From Frederiksenia canicola (GTDB taxonomy: Bacteria; Pseudomonadota; Gammaproteobacteria; Enterobacterales; Pasteurellaceae): 64,000 nucleotides of DNA. The position numbers were made by a program, and so were the translations under genes. How positions within the stretch are numbered: position 1 is the stretch's first letter; each line of letters begins with the position of its first letter. Shown one piece after another: positions 10,020-19,123 of the stretch. The DNA lies in contig NZ_CP015029.1 of assembly GCF_011455495.1 (NCBI RefSeq), positions 1,922,740 to 1,986,739 of the forward strand. Direction: 5' to 3'. Under the pieces are notes generated by a model. It was not told the DNA's origin. It searched no databases and worked only from the letters and a program-made list of their open reading frames with translations.

Positions 10020-10693
10020 TAAATTTCTTTCTCAATCAAACTTTCGGCAAGTTGTAAGTCGTGAGTGGCATCAATATCGACTGAGCGATAGGTTGGCATT
10101 AAATAAAATTTCACTTGCGGAATAAAGAAATTCTTTTCTGCTAATAAACTGGCAATATCATTGATATAAATTGCACCGTTGGCACGATACATTTTCGGCA
10201 ATTGTTGGCGTGGGGCTTCAAAGTCGCATAATTCACGCACAGGCACCACCTTATCTCCATCTAAAGAAAAGGACTTGAATGGGTGATGCTCACATTCACA
10301 AGCCGATACGACTGACTTGCAATTACCCGATAAATAAAGCTCCATCGCATTACGCACATCTAATGCGTTGCGTAGCGGGCTAGTTGGTTGAAATAACGCA
10401 GCAACACCTTCAGTAATTCCTAGCGTTTGTAAGCAATGCAACACGGCATCAATGGTTTTAGTATCGCTTTGTGCCAATTCCACAGGGCGATGTAACGCCT
10501 TCGCACCATATCTTTCGGCCTCTGCTAAAATTTTTTCGCCATCTGATGTCGCCACAATTTCATCGAACATTGCCGACTCTTTCGCCGCTAAAACCGCTCT
10601 CCCGACTAGCGAGATTCCACCAACGAGTTGGAGATTTTTGTCTTTGATCCCCTTCGAGCCTGCACGAGCAGGAATAATTGCAATTTTTTTCAT
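10019..10693 (-). CDS. neuA: CMP-N-acetylneuraminate cytidylyltransferase
   Basis: Activates sialic acid: CTP + Neu5Ac to CMP-Neu5Ac + PPi, providing the donor for the downstream GT52 enzyme. The start is the ATG at 10693 (224 residues), because [20 protein letters not shown] is the conserved CMP-sialate synthetase N-terminus; upstream in-frame codons run through an uptake-signal sequence and add unrelated residues. Further blocks are VATSDGEKI (about 55) and [12 protein letters not shown] (about 100). No neuB, neuC or sialic-acid uptake genes occur in the window, so free sialate must come from elsewhere. First gene of the coupled cluster. Confidence 0.92.
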   Translation of the reverse strand: MKKIAIIPARAGSKGIKDKNLQLVGGISLVGRAVLAAKESAMFDEIVATSDGEKILAEAERYGAKALHRPVELAQSDTKTIDAVLHCLQTLGITEGVAALFQPTSPLRNALDVRNAMELYLSGNCKSVVSACECEHHPFKSFSLDGDKVVPVRELCDFEAPRQQLPKMYRANGAIYINDIASLLAEKNFFIPQVKFYLMPTYRSVDIDATHDLQLAESLIEKEI

Positions 10694-10817
10694 AAATCTG
10701 ACCGCTTGTGGTAATGAAATTGCCTGCCATTCTAATTTCAACAGAGATGTTAAACAATAGACAAGCACCAACCAATTAGGAATAATAACCACATTTTACT
10801 TAGCTTGACACAATCCT

Positions 10818-11561
10818 ATGTTTGAACTCACCAAAATTATCACGGCAGTTATTTTACCGCCATTTAATGTTCTGATTTTATGGCTACTTTCTTTGCTTTT
10901 CGCCAAATTGAAATGGAAAACCTTGAGCCTTTTCACCTCACTGTTAGGCATTGGCATTTTGTATATGTTCAGCATTCCCTACACTTCACAAAAACTGCAC
11001 GACTCACTGGTCACAGAAGATAATTTAACCCTTGAAGATTACCGCTCTGCCCAAGCTATCGTGTTGCTTGGCGGTGGCTTACGAGATAACAAAGAGTTGT
11101 ACGCCAAACTCGCCACCAATCAAATTGCGTTTGAACGCGTTCGCTACGCAGCCTATTTGCAGAAAGAAACCGGTTTGCCTTTATTAATTACGGGAAGCAG
11201 CCCGAATGGCACATCAGAAGCGGCAGTGATGGGGAGAGAACTAGAGATCTTTTTCAACGTGCCTACACAATGGCTTGAACAACAGGCGAGAACCACTCGA
11301 GAAAATGCTGTCTTTAGTAAAGAGATTTTAGCCAAAGAAGGGATTAAAAAAATTGTGTTAGTCACCAATCAGTGGCATATGATGCGAGCAAAATTGCTCT
11401 TTGAACGGGAAGGGTTTGAGGTTTTGCCTGCGAGCGTAGGAGCAGGCATCACGCCAGCGAATTACGTCTTGAACGTGATGTATTTCATTCCACAATCAGG
11501 AGCCTTGCATAGTAATATGCACGCCTTAAAAGAATGGCTCGGCTATTGGAAAGAAAAATAA
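10818..11561 (+). CDS. ElyC/YcbC-like DUF218 envelope protein
   Basis: 247-residue inner-membrane protein with two N-terminal hydrophobic segments (about 8-25 and 33-52) and a DUF218 (SanA/YdcF/ElyC) domain: AIVLLGGGLRDN near 85, LITGSSPNGTSEA near 130, and VTNQWHMMRA near 190. The end (HSNMHALKEWLGYW) resembles E. coli ElyC, which affects envelope integrity and undecaprenyl-phosphate metabolism. The molecular activity is not established. Divergent from neuA and convergent with thiI, with a shared hairpin terminator between. Confidence 0.8.
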   Translation: MFELTKIITAVILPPFNVLILWLLSLLFAKLKWKTLSLFTSLLGIGILYMFSIPYTSQKLHDSLVTEDNLTLEDYRSAQAIVLLGGGLRDNKELYAKLATNQIAFERVRYAAYLQKETGLPLLITGSSPNGTSEAAVMGRELEIFFNVPTQWLEQQARTTRENAVFSKEILAKEGIKKIVLVTNQWHMMRAKLLFEREGFEVLPASVGAGITPANYVLNVMYFIPQSGALHSNMHALKEWLGYWKEK

Positions 11562-11600
11562 CTGAAATAACAAGTGGTCAGTTCCACTCATTTTTTTGCA

Positions 11601-11632
11601 AAAGGGTTCGCCTAAGCGAACCCTTTGTTTTA
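11601..11632. terminator. Bidirectional intrinsic terminator between the elyC-like gene and thiI
   Basis: AAAGGGTTCGC (11601-11611), loop CTAA, GCGAACCCTTT (11616-11626), followed by GTTTT on the plus strand and preceded by a T-run at 11591-11597. It lies between two convergent genes. Confidence 0.85.
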
Positions 11633-13078
11633 TAAACGAAATACTTTCACATTGCTAAAGCCATTCTCTTTGAGATATAAGGCTTGCAGTTTACTCATCA
11701 CGCCACGTTGGCAGTAGAGCAAATAGTTTTTCGATTGATCTAATTCACTGAAATAGTGGGAAAGTTTGTAGAACGGCAGTTCCTTGATTTCCACCCCCTC
11801 CAGTTTGAACGGTAATTCTTCTGTTTCTTCGGGGCTGCGAATATCCAAAATCACATCGTTTTCACCCAATTCAGACGTCGTTTCCACAGAAATCACTTCT
11901 TTTTCGGTCTGTTCGGCAATCTGTCGAATGTCTAAAAACTGAGCAGAACGGACCGCTTGTTCAAGCACATCAAAGTTAAAGTTGCCTTCTTCTTCGATGA
12001 TTTTACTTTCAATCGCTTTCACTGTTGGATTTTTTGAAATCACACCACAAAATTCAGGCATCGATTTAGCGATATCGTCAGTGCCGATTTGCTTCGCCAT
12101 CGCAATAATCTGCTCTTTGTCGTGGGTGATGAGTGGACGCAACACTAAAGTATCCGAGGCTTTATCAATCAAACGCAAATTCGTCAGCGTTTGGCTAGAG
12201 ACTTGCCCGAGTGCTTCACCGGTGACAATCGCTTGAATGTCGAAACGCTCGGCAATTTTGCTTGCGGCACGCACCATCATCCGTTTTAGCACCACACCCA
12301 TTTGCCCGTTATCGATGTTTTCTAAAATTTCGCCGACCACATTTTCAAAATTGATCGCCACAAAACGTACTTTATGTGAACTGCTGTAACGGCTCCAAAT
12401 GTGGTATGCCATCTGTTTCACGCCGATTTCGTGGGCTGCACCGCCCAAATTGAAAAAGCAGTAATGTACCCGTGAACCACGGCGGATCAACATATAGCTT
12501 GATACACCCGAATCAAAGCCACCCGAAATCAGCGATAACACATCTTCTTGCGTACCAATCGGATAGCCACCAAGCCCGGCGTGACGAGCCTTAATCAGCA
12601 ACATTTTGTCGTGTTCAATATCAATTCGCACCGTCACATCCGGATTGGTAAGTTGCACTTTTGCCGATTCAATCCGTTGATTTAAGCCACCACCAACATA
12701 ACGCTCCACGTCTAATGAACGAAATTCGTGCTTGCCTTTACGGCGAACTCGCACACAGAACGTTTTGCCTTCTAGCTCGTCTTTTACTGCCGTATAGGTT
12801 TGTTCAAAAATATCGTGCATCGTTTTAAACGGGGTTTCTTCCACCTGTAAAATATGGTGAATACCGGGTGTGCGTTGCAATAAATCCAACACTAACGGCG
12901 CTTCTTCCTCCACTTTGGCACGCACTTCAATAAAGTCCCAATTGCGAATTACCGCTACGTTTTCCGTTTCACGCAACAGCACGTTACGAATGTTCGAGGT
13001 TAAAATTTTGATAAAGCGTTTTCTAACCGAGTCGCTTTTAATCATAATTTCAGGGAAAAGTTTAATAATAAATTTCAT
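11630..13078 (-). CDS. thiI: tRNA 4-thiouridine synthase / thiamine thiazole sulfurtransferase
   Basis: ThiI adenylates U8 of tRNA and transfers sulfur from IscS to form 4-thiouridine; it also supplies sulfur for the thiamine thiazole. It has 482 residues, the same length as E. coli ThiI. Order: ferredoxin-like region and THUMP domain (about 1-165), PP-loop ATPase with SGGFDS at 185-190, and a C-terminal rhodanese domain with the persulfide Cys at 456 in YCQRG; its disulfide partner lies in MPEFCG near 344. It therefore belongs to the long, rhodanese-containing type. Confidence 0.96.
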   Translation of the reverse strand: MKFIIKLFPEIMIKSDSVRKRFIKILTSNIRNVLLRETENVAVIRNWDFIEVRAKVEEEAPLVLDLLQRTPGIHHILQVEETPFKTMHDIFEQTYTAVKDELEGKTFCVRVRRKGKHEFRSLDVERYVGGGLNQRIESAKVQLTNPDVTVRIDIEHDKMLLIKARHAGLGGYPIGTQEDVLSLISGGFDSGVSSYMLIRRGSRVHYCFFNLGGAAHEIGVKQMAYHIWSRYSSSHKVRFVAINFENVVGEILENIDNGQMGVVLKRMMVRAASKIAERFDIQAIVTGEALGQVSSQTLTNLRLIDKASDTLVLRPLITHDKEQIIAMAKQIGTDDIAKSMPEFCGVISKNPTVKAIESKIIEEEGNFNFDVLEQAVRSAQFLDIRQIAEQTEKEVISVETTSELGENDVILDIRSPEETEELPFKLEGVEIKELPFYKLSHYFSELDQSKNYLLYCQRGVMSKLQALYLKENGFSNVKVFRL

Positions 13079-13097
13079 AATAAAAACAAGAAAATCA

Positions 13098-13153
13098 AAA
13101 AGCGGTGGATCCTACCACAATTTGCAAAAAATCCGTAGGATCTGACCGCTTGT
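13098..13153. repeat. Inverted pair of Apl-type DNA uptake sequences
   Basis: AAGCGGTGGATCCTAC on the left and GTAGGATCTGACCGCTTGT on the right flank a single TTTGCAAA. The arms pair with one bulged base. The pair lies between the divergent thiI and the TonB-receptor gene. Confidence 0.8.
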
Positions 13154-13204
13154 AAATGAGTCCACAGGCAAATTGATTACATCATCACGACGCAATTCAC
13201 TATA

Positions 13205-13234
13205 TTTACATCATAAATTTTATCCTATATGATA
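13205..13234 (+). promoter_or_regulatory. Sigma-70-type promoter of the TonB receptor with overlapping palindrome
   Basis: -35 TTTACA at 13205-13210, a 17-base spacer, -10 TATGAT at 13228-13233. An imperfect 14-bp palindrome, TATCCTATATGATA (13221-13234, 12 of 14 positions symmetrical), covers the -10. The 9-mer TTACATCAT occurs at 13177-13185 and again at 13206-13214, 29 bases apart. These are candidate operator elements; the regulator (Zur, Fur or other) cannot be assigned. Confidence 0.55.
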
Positions 13235-13272
13235 GCGAGCCTTTTAACCATAAAAAATATATGGAATTCTTC

Positions 13273-15651
13273 ATGAAGAAAATTTCTTACCTATCATTAT
13301 GTATTCTCTGTGGGATTCACAACCAGCTCGCAGTGGCACAAGACAAACAAGAGCATCTTGAACTCGAACAAATCTCTGTTCATGGCGTAACCGACAATCG
13401 ACAAGGAAGCTTGTTAAGCGGTCGTTTAGCGTCAAGTGAAAAAGTGATTCAATCTTATGCACTTAAACAACGAGCAAGCAATATTGGGGATGCTCTCTCG
13501 AATGAACCAGGCATTCACGCAAGCCAGTTTGGTGGCGGTGCATCAGCCCCTGTGATTCGGGGACAAGAAGGCAAACGGATCAAAATTCTCACGAGCGGTA
13601 GCGAAACACTCGATATGTCATCAATGTCACCCGATCATGCTGTTACAGTAGATAGCTTGTTGGCAAAACAAGTAGAAATTTTACGTGGTGCAAGCACGTT
13701 ACTATATAGCTCTGGCAATGCTGCTGGTGTGGTAAACGTGGTTGACAACAAAATTCCAACGGCTACGGTTGATGGCGTTCAGGGGGAAATCGGTGTTCGC
13801 ACGGGCACGGTTGATCATGAGCGTTTAGCGAATGTAGCGTTGGATATTGGTCTAGGTAAGAATGTCGTTGCCCATATTGAAGGCCTACAGAAAAAAGCAG
13901 ATGACTACCGTACCCCATCTTACCTCTATCAAGGCACTATCCATAAGAAAATGGATAACAGCTTTGTGGAAAACAAAAGTGGTAGCCTCGGACTTTCTTG
14001 GGTTGGAGATAAAGGCTACTTAGGGGCTGCTTACACTGAGCGTAAAGATAAATATGGCTTACCTGCCCACTCACACCTTTATGATGACTATTATTTACAT
14101 GTGTTATTATCCAACGCCCACTGGCGTAAACCCTATTTGCAGTACTATCCATTTTTAATGGAAGAAACGGATATTGATTACAATAACCCAGGTATTGACT
14201 GTATCAAAAAAGAGTGGCATAGCCATGGTCACTTATGTGGTCATGGACATTCTCATGGCCCGAATGATAAAAACCATGAACATACTCATCATGATAATCC
14301 GCACATTTTGCTAAAGTCAAAACGTTGGGATTTGCGTGGTGAATGGAAAACGCCGGTGAAAGGCTTAGATAAAATTCGTTTTTCAGTGGCGAAAGTCAAT
14401 TATCGTCACGATGAAAAATCGGGAGCGATCTCCGATAACGCTTTCAAAAATAAAGGATACTCAGCTCGTATTGAATTTGTTCATCAACCAATTGGTCATG
14501 TCACAGGGGTAATCGGTATCAGCAAAGCTAATCAAGACAGCTATGCCTTAGATAACCATACGCTTGAGTACCGCCGTCAAAACCTGCTATCAGACCACAC
14601 GACTGATCAGCAAAGCCTATTTTTAATAGAGCGTATCGAATTAGGTAAATTACAATTTGATGTTGGCGGACGTATTGAGCGTCAAAAAATCACCATGAAA
14701 TACAACCTTGATGTGCCTGCAGAAAAAAAACCATTTGGCGATCTAACCAAACCGCATAAATCTACTGCTTACTCTTATGCGTTATCGGCAAATTATCAAG
14801 CGACGGATACACATCAATTCAATGTAACCTTTTCGCACCAAGAGCGTTTACCAAACGCCCAAGAGCTTTACGCTCACGGCAAACACTTAGCAACCAACTC
14901 TTTTGAAGTGGGTAATAAAAATCTGAAAAAAGAAAGTTCAAACAACATTGAACTTGGCTGGGCTTACACTGGCAACAAATTAGGGCTTAAGTTAAGCGGT
15001 TATTATCAAGATTTTTCTAATTATATTTATTCTGCGATTCTGAACGACAAAACCTGTTCTTGGCGAAAAAATGGGCGTTGCACTCGTTCTTTAACCGATG
15101 ATTACCCATTACGTTTATATCGTTACAATCAATCTGAAGCGAATATTTATGGTTTAGAAGCGGAGGCGGATTATCAAATTTCATCTGCTTATGTAGTTGG
15201 CGTCTTTGGAGACTATGTGCGTGGCAAACTCAAAAACTTACCCGCTCTTCCAACGGGCTATGAGCAAGTTTATGATGAAAATTATGAAGCTATAGGAGTA
15301 AAACCAACAGGCTGGGAAAAACAACCCGATGGCAACGCTCCACGTATGCCTGCAATGCGTTTAGGTGCGAGATTCAACGCCTATTTTGACAATGGCGTGA
15401 GTTTCAATACACAGATTTATCGTGTATTCAAACAAAATAAAGTCGCACGCTTAGAAACACCAACACCAGGGCATACCATGTGGAATGCCGGTGTTAGCTA
15501 TGACGGGCGTTTTGGCAACAGCAATGAATATACGCTGTATCTCAATGCCAACAATTTACTCAATGTGAAAGTTTATAACCATACGTCGTACTTGTCTTAC
15601 ATTCCACAAAGTGGACGAGGCATTAATGCTGGTATGAATTTAAGATTCTAA
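13273..15651 (+). CDS. TonB-dependent outer-membrane receptor, His-rich, ZnuD-like
   Basis: Outer-membrane beta-barrel for TonB-driven uptake, probably of zinc or a zinc complex. The ATG at 13273 (792 residues) is preferred over 13261 because GGA lies at the right distance and a signal peptide (MKKISYLSLCILCG, cut near AVAQ) follows directly. After it come a TonB-box-like segment (LEQISVHG), a plug domain (about 60-170; ILRGASTLLYSSGNAAGVVN) and a barrel ending in aromatic F (MNLRF). An extracellular loop near residues 320-350 holds two Cys and a dense His cluster (HSHGHLCGHGHSHG, then HEHTHHDNPH), as in the zinc receptor ZnuD. A monocistronic unit with its own promoter and terminator. Confidence 0.85.
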   Translation: MKKISYLSLCILCGIHNQLAVAQDKQEHLELEQISVHGVTDNRQGSLLSGRLASSEKVIQSYALKQRASNIGDALSNEPGIHASQFGGGASAPVIRGQEGKRIKILTSGSETLDMSSMSPDHAVTVDSLLAKQVEILRGASTLLYSSGNAAGVVNVVDNKIPTATVDGVQGEIGVRTGTVDHERLANVALDIGLGKNVVAHIEGLQKKADDYRTPSYLYQGTIHKKMDNSFVENKSGSLGLSWVGDKGYLGAAYTERKDKYGLPAHSHLYDDYYLHVLLSNAHWRKPYLQYYPFLMEETDIDYNNPGIDCIKKEWHSHGHLCGHGHSHGPNDKNHEHTHHDNPHILLKSKRWDLRGEWKTPVKGLDKIRFSVAKVNYRHDEKSGAISDNAFKNKGYSARIEFVHQPIGHVTGVIGISKANQDSYALDNHTLEYRRQNLLSDHTTDQQSLFLIERIELGKLQFDVGGRIERQKITMKYNLDVPAEKKPFGDLTKPHKSTAYSYALSANYQATDTHQFNVTFSHQERLPNAQELYAHGKHLATNSFEVGNKNLKKESSNNIELGWAYTGNKLGLKLSGYYQDFSNYIYSAILNDKTCSWRKNGRCTRSLTDDYPLRLYRYNQSEANIYGLEAEADYQISSAYVVGVFGDYVRGKLKNLPALPTGYEQVYDENYEAIGVKPTGWEKQPDGNAPRMPAMRLGARFNAYFDNGVSFNTQIYRVFKQNKVARLETPTPGHTMWNAGVSYDGRFGNSNEYTLYLNANNLLNVKVYNHTSYLSYIPQSGRGINAGMNLRF

Positions 15652-15663
15652 ATCACATCGACT

Positions 15664-15698
15664 AAAAAATCCCTTATAGAAAATATAAGGGATTTTTT
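15664..15698. terminator. Intrinsic terminator after the TonB receptor
   Basis: AAAAAATCCCTTATA (15664-15678), loop GAAAA, TATAAGGGATTTTTT (15684-15698): a perfect 15-bp stem ending in a T-run. Confidence 0.9.
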
Positions 15699-15720
15699 AT
15701 ATTACCGTTCAAATAGCATA

Positions 15721-15753
15721 GGAAAATGTTGCAATTCTTTTGCAACATTTTCC
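15721..15753. terminator. Perfect 14-bp hairpin downstream of the efflux lipoprotein gene
   Basis: GGAAAATGTTGCAA (15721-15734), loop TTCTT, TTGCAACATTTTCC (15740-15753). It lies past the stop of the minus-strand efflux gene and probably ends that transcript, though the T-run after the stem is poor. Confidence 0.6.
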
Positions 15754-15788
15754 GAGAAACTGACCGCTTGTATCAGACTTATCAACAA

Positions 15789-17180
15789 CTAACGGCTATA
15801 TTTCCCTGCCATTGCTTGATAAATTGCCGCTTCGTTTTTGATTTGAGTGAATTTGGCTTCAAGCAAAGAAAGTTCAGACGCCCGTTCCGTGTTCAAGGCA
15901 TTTAACCAATCACGCAGCTCGGAAATACCTTGATCATAACGATTTTGGTAGTAACCGCTGATTTTTTTATCACTTTGATATTTTTTCTGTAAATTTGCAT
16001 AGCGATGTTGTGATTGTTGATAAGCGTAGTAGTAGCTGTCTATTTCATTGAGTGCCGAGGTGATGGTTTGCTCATAGTCGAGTTTCGCTAACTTATATTT
16101 CTCTTCCGAGATTTTCACGTTATTCGACACACGGTTCCAATCCAAGAATGGCAAATCAAAACGAATTAAGGCTGAGCCAACTGGATTATCGGTTAAATTA
16201 TCCACTTTGGCTGCCGTGCCCGTTAGGCTTCCACCTAAAGTTAATGTCGGGAACCAGCTTTTTTCCATGGACGTGAGATTTTTAAATGAACTTTGCAAAC
16301 GGTTTAAACTCGCCACGATGTCTGGACGGTTAGCAATCACCGAAACAGGGACATTCATATCTACCTTTTGCAATTTCACTTTGCTCAAGCTGGCTGACGC
16401 CACCGCAAGCGGTTCGTTCGGTTTTAAGTTTAGTAAATTGCGTAGCGTCTGCTCTGCGGTTTTCTGCCCCGTACGTAAATTGATCAACGTGTTTCTCGCC
16501 GCAAGCACCGCTTGATTAGACTGCTCAACACTCAAATGATCGATCAACCCTACTTTATATTTACTCGCTAAAATACGGTTCATCTGTTCGTAGGCTTTGA
16601 TACTCTGCTCAGTCACACGAATGGCATCATTAAAATACGCTAAATTGTAGTAGCTGCTGATCACGCCATTGATCAATGATAACCTTGCCGCTTGGAGATC
16701 TTCCTCCGTCGCTTTTTGTTCCCATTCCGCTGCACTCGCTGCATCATGCAAACGTCCCCATAAATCAAGGGTGTAGCTCAAATTAAAGCCGAGCTGATGG
16801 TTGATTTGTGACACGCCTGTTGAAACTGCATTGCTGGTTGAGCCCACGCCTTTCGAAGCGGAAGACTGCTCAGTAGCACTAAAAGTAGGAACGAGATTGG
16901 CTCCTACTAAGTTAGCGTTATACAACGCCATATTGACCGCAATCGCGGCTTTCGCCAAATTGATATTATTCGCTAATGCCGTTTCAACTAATTGATTTAA
17001 TTTCGGATCTTTATAGCCTTGCCACCATTTTGCATTAATTTGATATTGCTTAGTGATATTTTGATATTGTTGGAAAGTGTGTTGTGCCTGACCTAAAGAA
17101 CCATCTTGGCTCATTTTATTCGCACAGGCAGAAAGCGTTAATGCTGCAGCTAAAGTAAGGGTGAATTTCATCATGTGCAT
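15789..17180 (-). CDS. RND-type efflux outer-membrane lipoprotein (TolC/OprM family)
   Basis: Outer-membrane channel of a tripartite drug-efflux pump, NodT/OprM/MtrE type. It has 463 residues with a lipoprotein signal ending in LTLSAC (Cys 19), then two OEP repeats: long helical coiled-coil segments (about 60-250 and 270-460) with the typical ITKQYQINAKWWQGYKDPKL start and SLINGVISSYYNLAY block. AAGGA lies 7 bases before the ATG at 17180. No membrane-fusion or RND pump gene is adjacent, so the partners are encoded elsewhere. A TetR-type inverted repeat lies about 65-80 bases upstream. Confidence 0.88.
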   Translation of the reverse strand: MHMMKFTLTLAAALTLSACANKMSQDGSLGQAQHTFQQYQNITKQYQINAKWWQGYKDPKLNQLVETALANNINLAKAAIAVNMALYNANLVGANLVPTFSATEQSSASKGVGSTSNAVSTGVSQINHQLGFNLSYTLDLWGRLHDAASAAEWEQKATEEDLQAARLSLINGVISSYYNLAYFNDAIRVTEQSIKAYEQMNRILASKYKVGLIDHLSVEQSNQAVLAARNTLINLRTGQKTAEQTLRNLLNLKPNEPLAVASASLSKVKLQKVDMNVPVSVIANRPDIVASLNRLQSSFKNLTSMEKSWFPTLTLGGSLTGTAAKVDNLTDNPVGSALIRFDLPFLDWNRVSNNVKISEEKYKLAKLDYEQTITSALNEIDSYYYAYQQSQHRYANLQKKYQSDKKISGYYQNRYDQGISELRDWLNALNTERASELSLLEAKFTQIKNEAAIYQAMAGKYSR

Positions 17181-17246
17181 AAAAAATTCCTTCGATTAAA
17201 AATATCGGGCTATTCTAATGAATTGCCCGACATTCGCCTAGCAGAA

Positions 17247-17260
17247 AATGAACGGTCATT
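17247..17260. promoter_or_regulatory. TetR-family-type operator upstream of the efflux gene
   Basis: AATGA-ACGG-TCATT, a perfect 5-4-5 inverted repeat within AAAATGAACGGTCATTCATT. This resembles operators of TetR/AcrR repressors that control RND pumps. It differs from the uptake signal (AACGGTCA, not AAGCGGTCA). The cognate repressor gene is not in the window. Confidence 0.5.
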
Positions 17261-17314
17261 CATTTTTTGCAAAAGTTTACAGATTAGTAATCTAAATAGA
17301 GATCGTTTTTCCCG

Positions 17315-17555
17315 CTATTCATCCACAATGGCATTGCTCCTATCATTGCTAAATAGTGAGCCTATTTCGTATAAAGCGGTCATTTCTTCACAAAGTTTTG
17401 CATTTTCGTGCTCCAGTACAAAGATGTCTTTCGACAACTCGCCAATCTGAGATAAGGCTTTGACCTCTTTTTACGATAGCTACATAGAAAATCAAGATAC
17501 TCGTAAAGATCAAAACGAATAATGCTATTTCATCTAACATCTCGTTAAGAATCAT
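17315..17555 (-). pseudogene. Small membrane/coiled-coil protein gene, broken by a one-base frameshift
   Basis: A small gene on the minus strand between the efflux gene and gmk. From the ATG at 17555 the frame reads MILNEMLDEIALFVLIF and on through a transmembrane segment (about 10-28), then goes out of frame and stops at 17388. Dropping one A from the A5 run on the coding strand (T5 at 17468-17472) joins it to a second open stretch (VKALSQIGELSKDIFVLEHE and onward) ending at TAG 17315. The repaired product is about 79 residues: a membrane anchor plus a charged amphipathic helix, probably a coiled coil. No family was recognised. It could be a recent mutation, a sequencing error, or a +1 shift; a programmed shift seems unlikely. 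Confidence 0.5.
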
Positions 17556-17751
17556 AAAGCTAGCTCTAAATAAAGAAAAACGATGAGATTAGCATTTCTG
17601 CATTTTATAGTGTGCTTGGACAAGCCGAGCTATCGTTGACTAATTGAAAAAAGTGGATAAAGGTGAGTAAATAAAAAGTAAAACTACAAGCGGTCAGATC
17701 ACCGACATTTTTTGCAAAATATTGTCAGGATCTGACCGCTTGCAAGCCGCC
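17556..17751. other. Intergenic region with inverted uptake-signal pair, likely gmk terminator
   Basis: ACAAGCGGTCAGATC (from 17686) and GATCTGACCGCTTG (to about 17742) face each other around one TTTTTTGCAAAA; GTCGG/CTGAC stretches add to the stem. It lies directly after the minus-strand gmk stop and can fold into a long hairpin. No other gene is seen between 17556 and 17685. Confidence 0.6.
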
Positions 17752-18375
17752 TTAGGCAGCAAGAAGTTGAGCAATTAAGGATTTATGGCGTTCGGCTTGC
17801 GTCGCTTGTTTCAAACGTTCAGCGGTTAAAATACTTTTCAGCTCGTTTAACGCTGTTTGGAAATCATCATTGACAATCACATAATCAAACTCGTGATAAT
17901 GGCTCATTTCCGACACGGCTTCCGCCATACGTTTAGCGATAGTTTCTGCCGAGTCTTGCCCACGTCCAATCAAACGCTGTTCCAATTCCGCTTTGCTTGG
18001 TGGCAGAATGAAGACCGTTTTTACATTCGGCACTTTTTCACGAATTTGGCGAGCCCCTTGCCAGTCGATATCTAAAAAGACATCAATGCCTTGCTCTAGA
18101 CTACGTTCGATCATCGGTAGCGACGTGCCGTAATAATTGCCAAACACCTCCGCCCACTCCAAAAAATGCCCTTGTTCGATCAGGCATTTAAATTGCTCGT
18201 GGTTGGTAAAATAGTAATGCACGCCATCTTCTTCCGCTGGGCGTGGGTTACGAGTAGTGTGTGAAATGGAAAGTTGTACTTCAGTGCGGGGTAAATCCGC
18301 CAGTAACGCATTGATTAATGACGATTTTCCCGCACCACTTGGGGCAGAAATAATATAAAGATTACCTAAATTCAT
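17752..18375 (-). CDS. gmk: Guanylate kinase
   Basis: Phosphorylates GMP to GDP with ATP in the cytoplasm. 207 residues, the usual bacterial length. The P-loop is APSGAGKS at 11-18; the GMP-binding stretch has [21 protein letters not shown] near 37-57 (start of the lid region), and [12 protein letters not shown] near 100. An uptake-signal-containing gap and a hairpin separate it from gpt upstream. Confidence 0.96.
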   Translation of the reverse strand: MNLGNLYIISAPSGAGKSSLINALLADLPRTEVQLSISHTTRNPRPAEEDGVHYYFTNHEQFKCLIEQGHFLEWAEVFGNYYGTSLPMIERSLEQGIDVFLDIDWQGARQIREKVPNVKTVFILPPSKAELEQRLIGRGQDSAETIAKRMAEAVSEMSHYHEFDYVIVNDDFQTALNELKSILTAERLKQATQAERHKSLIAQLLAA

Positions 18376-18433
18376 AGTTGCAAAATAAGAGTGAAATGTG
18401 ACCGCTTGTCAATACGTTTTAAGCAAAAAATTA

Positions 18434-18454
18434 TCCCCCTTTGAAAAAGGGGGA
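18434..18454. terminator. Terminator of gpt
   Basis: TCCCCCTTT (18434-18442), loop GAA, AAAGGGGGA (18446-18454). On the minus strand the stem is followed by TAATTTTTTGC, downstream of the gpt stop. Confidence 0.75.
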
Positions 18455-18464
18455 CTTAAGGGAT

Positions 18465-18944
18465 TTATTGCTTAGACAAAGGTTGTACGAAAGTGATGCC
18501 TAAATCCCAAGGCTGTTCAATCCATGTTTCTTGTGGAATATCCACCACATAGTCATCGACTAAACCCGCTCCCATTGGTTTGGCGAAAACGGTAACAAAC
18601 TTCGCATGTGGATACATTTTACGAATTTCACGAGCGGTGTTGCCAGTGTCAACTAAATCATCAACAACAATCCAGCCTTCGCCCCCATTTTCTAATTCTG
18701 CAGCGTGTAACACTTTTAATTCGCCTTGATCATCATGATCGTAGCTCGCAATGCAGACGGTTTGAACGTGGCGAATGCTCAACTCGCGGGCTAATACCGC
18801 CGCAGGAAATAAACCGCCTCGGCTTACTGCCACAATGCCTTTCCACTGTTTTGCAGGCAATAAACGGCTGGCTAATTTGCGTGCGTGCATATGGAACATA
18901 TCCCATGTCACGATGTATTTTTCGTTTGTATATTTTTCGCTCAT
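18465..18944 (-). CDS. gpt: Xanthine(-guanine) phosphoribosyltransferase
   Basis: Purine salvage: xanthine or guanine plus PRPP to XMP or GMP. 159 residues, near the E. coli Gpt length. The PRPP-binding motif is [16 protein letters not shown] at about 92-107; the N-terminal [12 protein letters not shown] and [17 protein letters not shown] blocks are typical of Gpt. Next to gmk, it supplies GMP for phosphorylation to GDP. Divergent from pepD. Confidence 0.94.
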   Translation of the reverse strand: MSEKYTNEKYIVTWDMFHMHARKLASRLLPAKQWKGIVAVSRGGLFPAAVLARELSIRHVQTVCIASYDHDDQGELKVLHAAELENGGEGWIVVDDLVDTGNTAREIRKMYPHAKFVTVFAKPMGAGLVDDYVVDIPQETWIEQPWDLGITFVQPLSKQ

Positions 18945-19123
18945 AAGTTCTACCTAAAAAGAAGGGTGACAAGCCACCTAATAAAAAAATTGCGTAAGGA
19001 TAACCCGAAAAGCCGTTTCGTGCTATCATTTCAGCCTTTTTTTACAATTAAAGTGAGACTCCTTCGCAAATTTTGCAAAATTTTACGAAAAAGAGACCGC
19101 TTGTTATCCTTACAGGAGTAAAT

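Noticed and set aside
17175-17450. Plus-strand open frame across the efflux gene promoter
   Set aside because: No ribosome-binding site or recognisable family, and it overlaps the regulatory region and the better-supported minus-strand small gene.
17460-17480. Programmed frameshift in the small membrane gene
   Set aside because: The needed shift is +1 (or -2) at A5 with no known stimulatory element; mutation or sequencing error is simpler.
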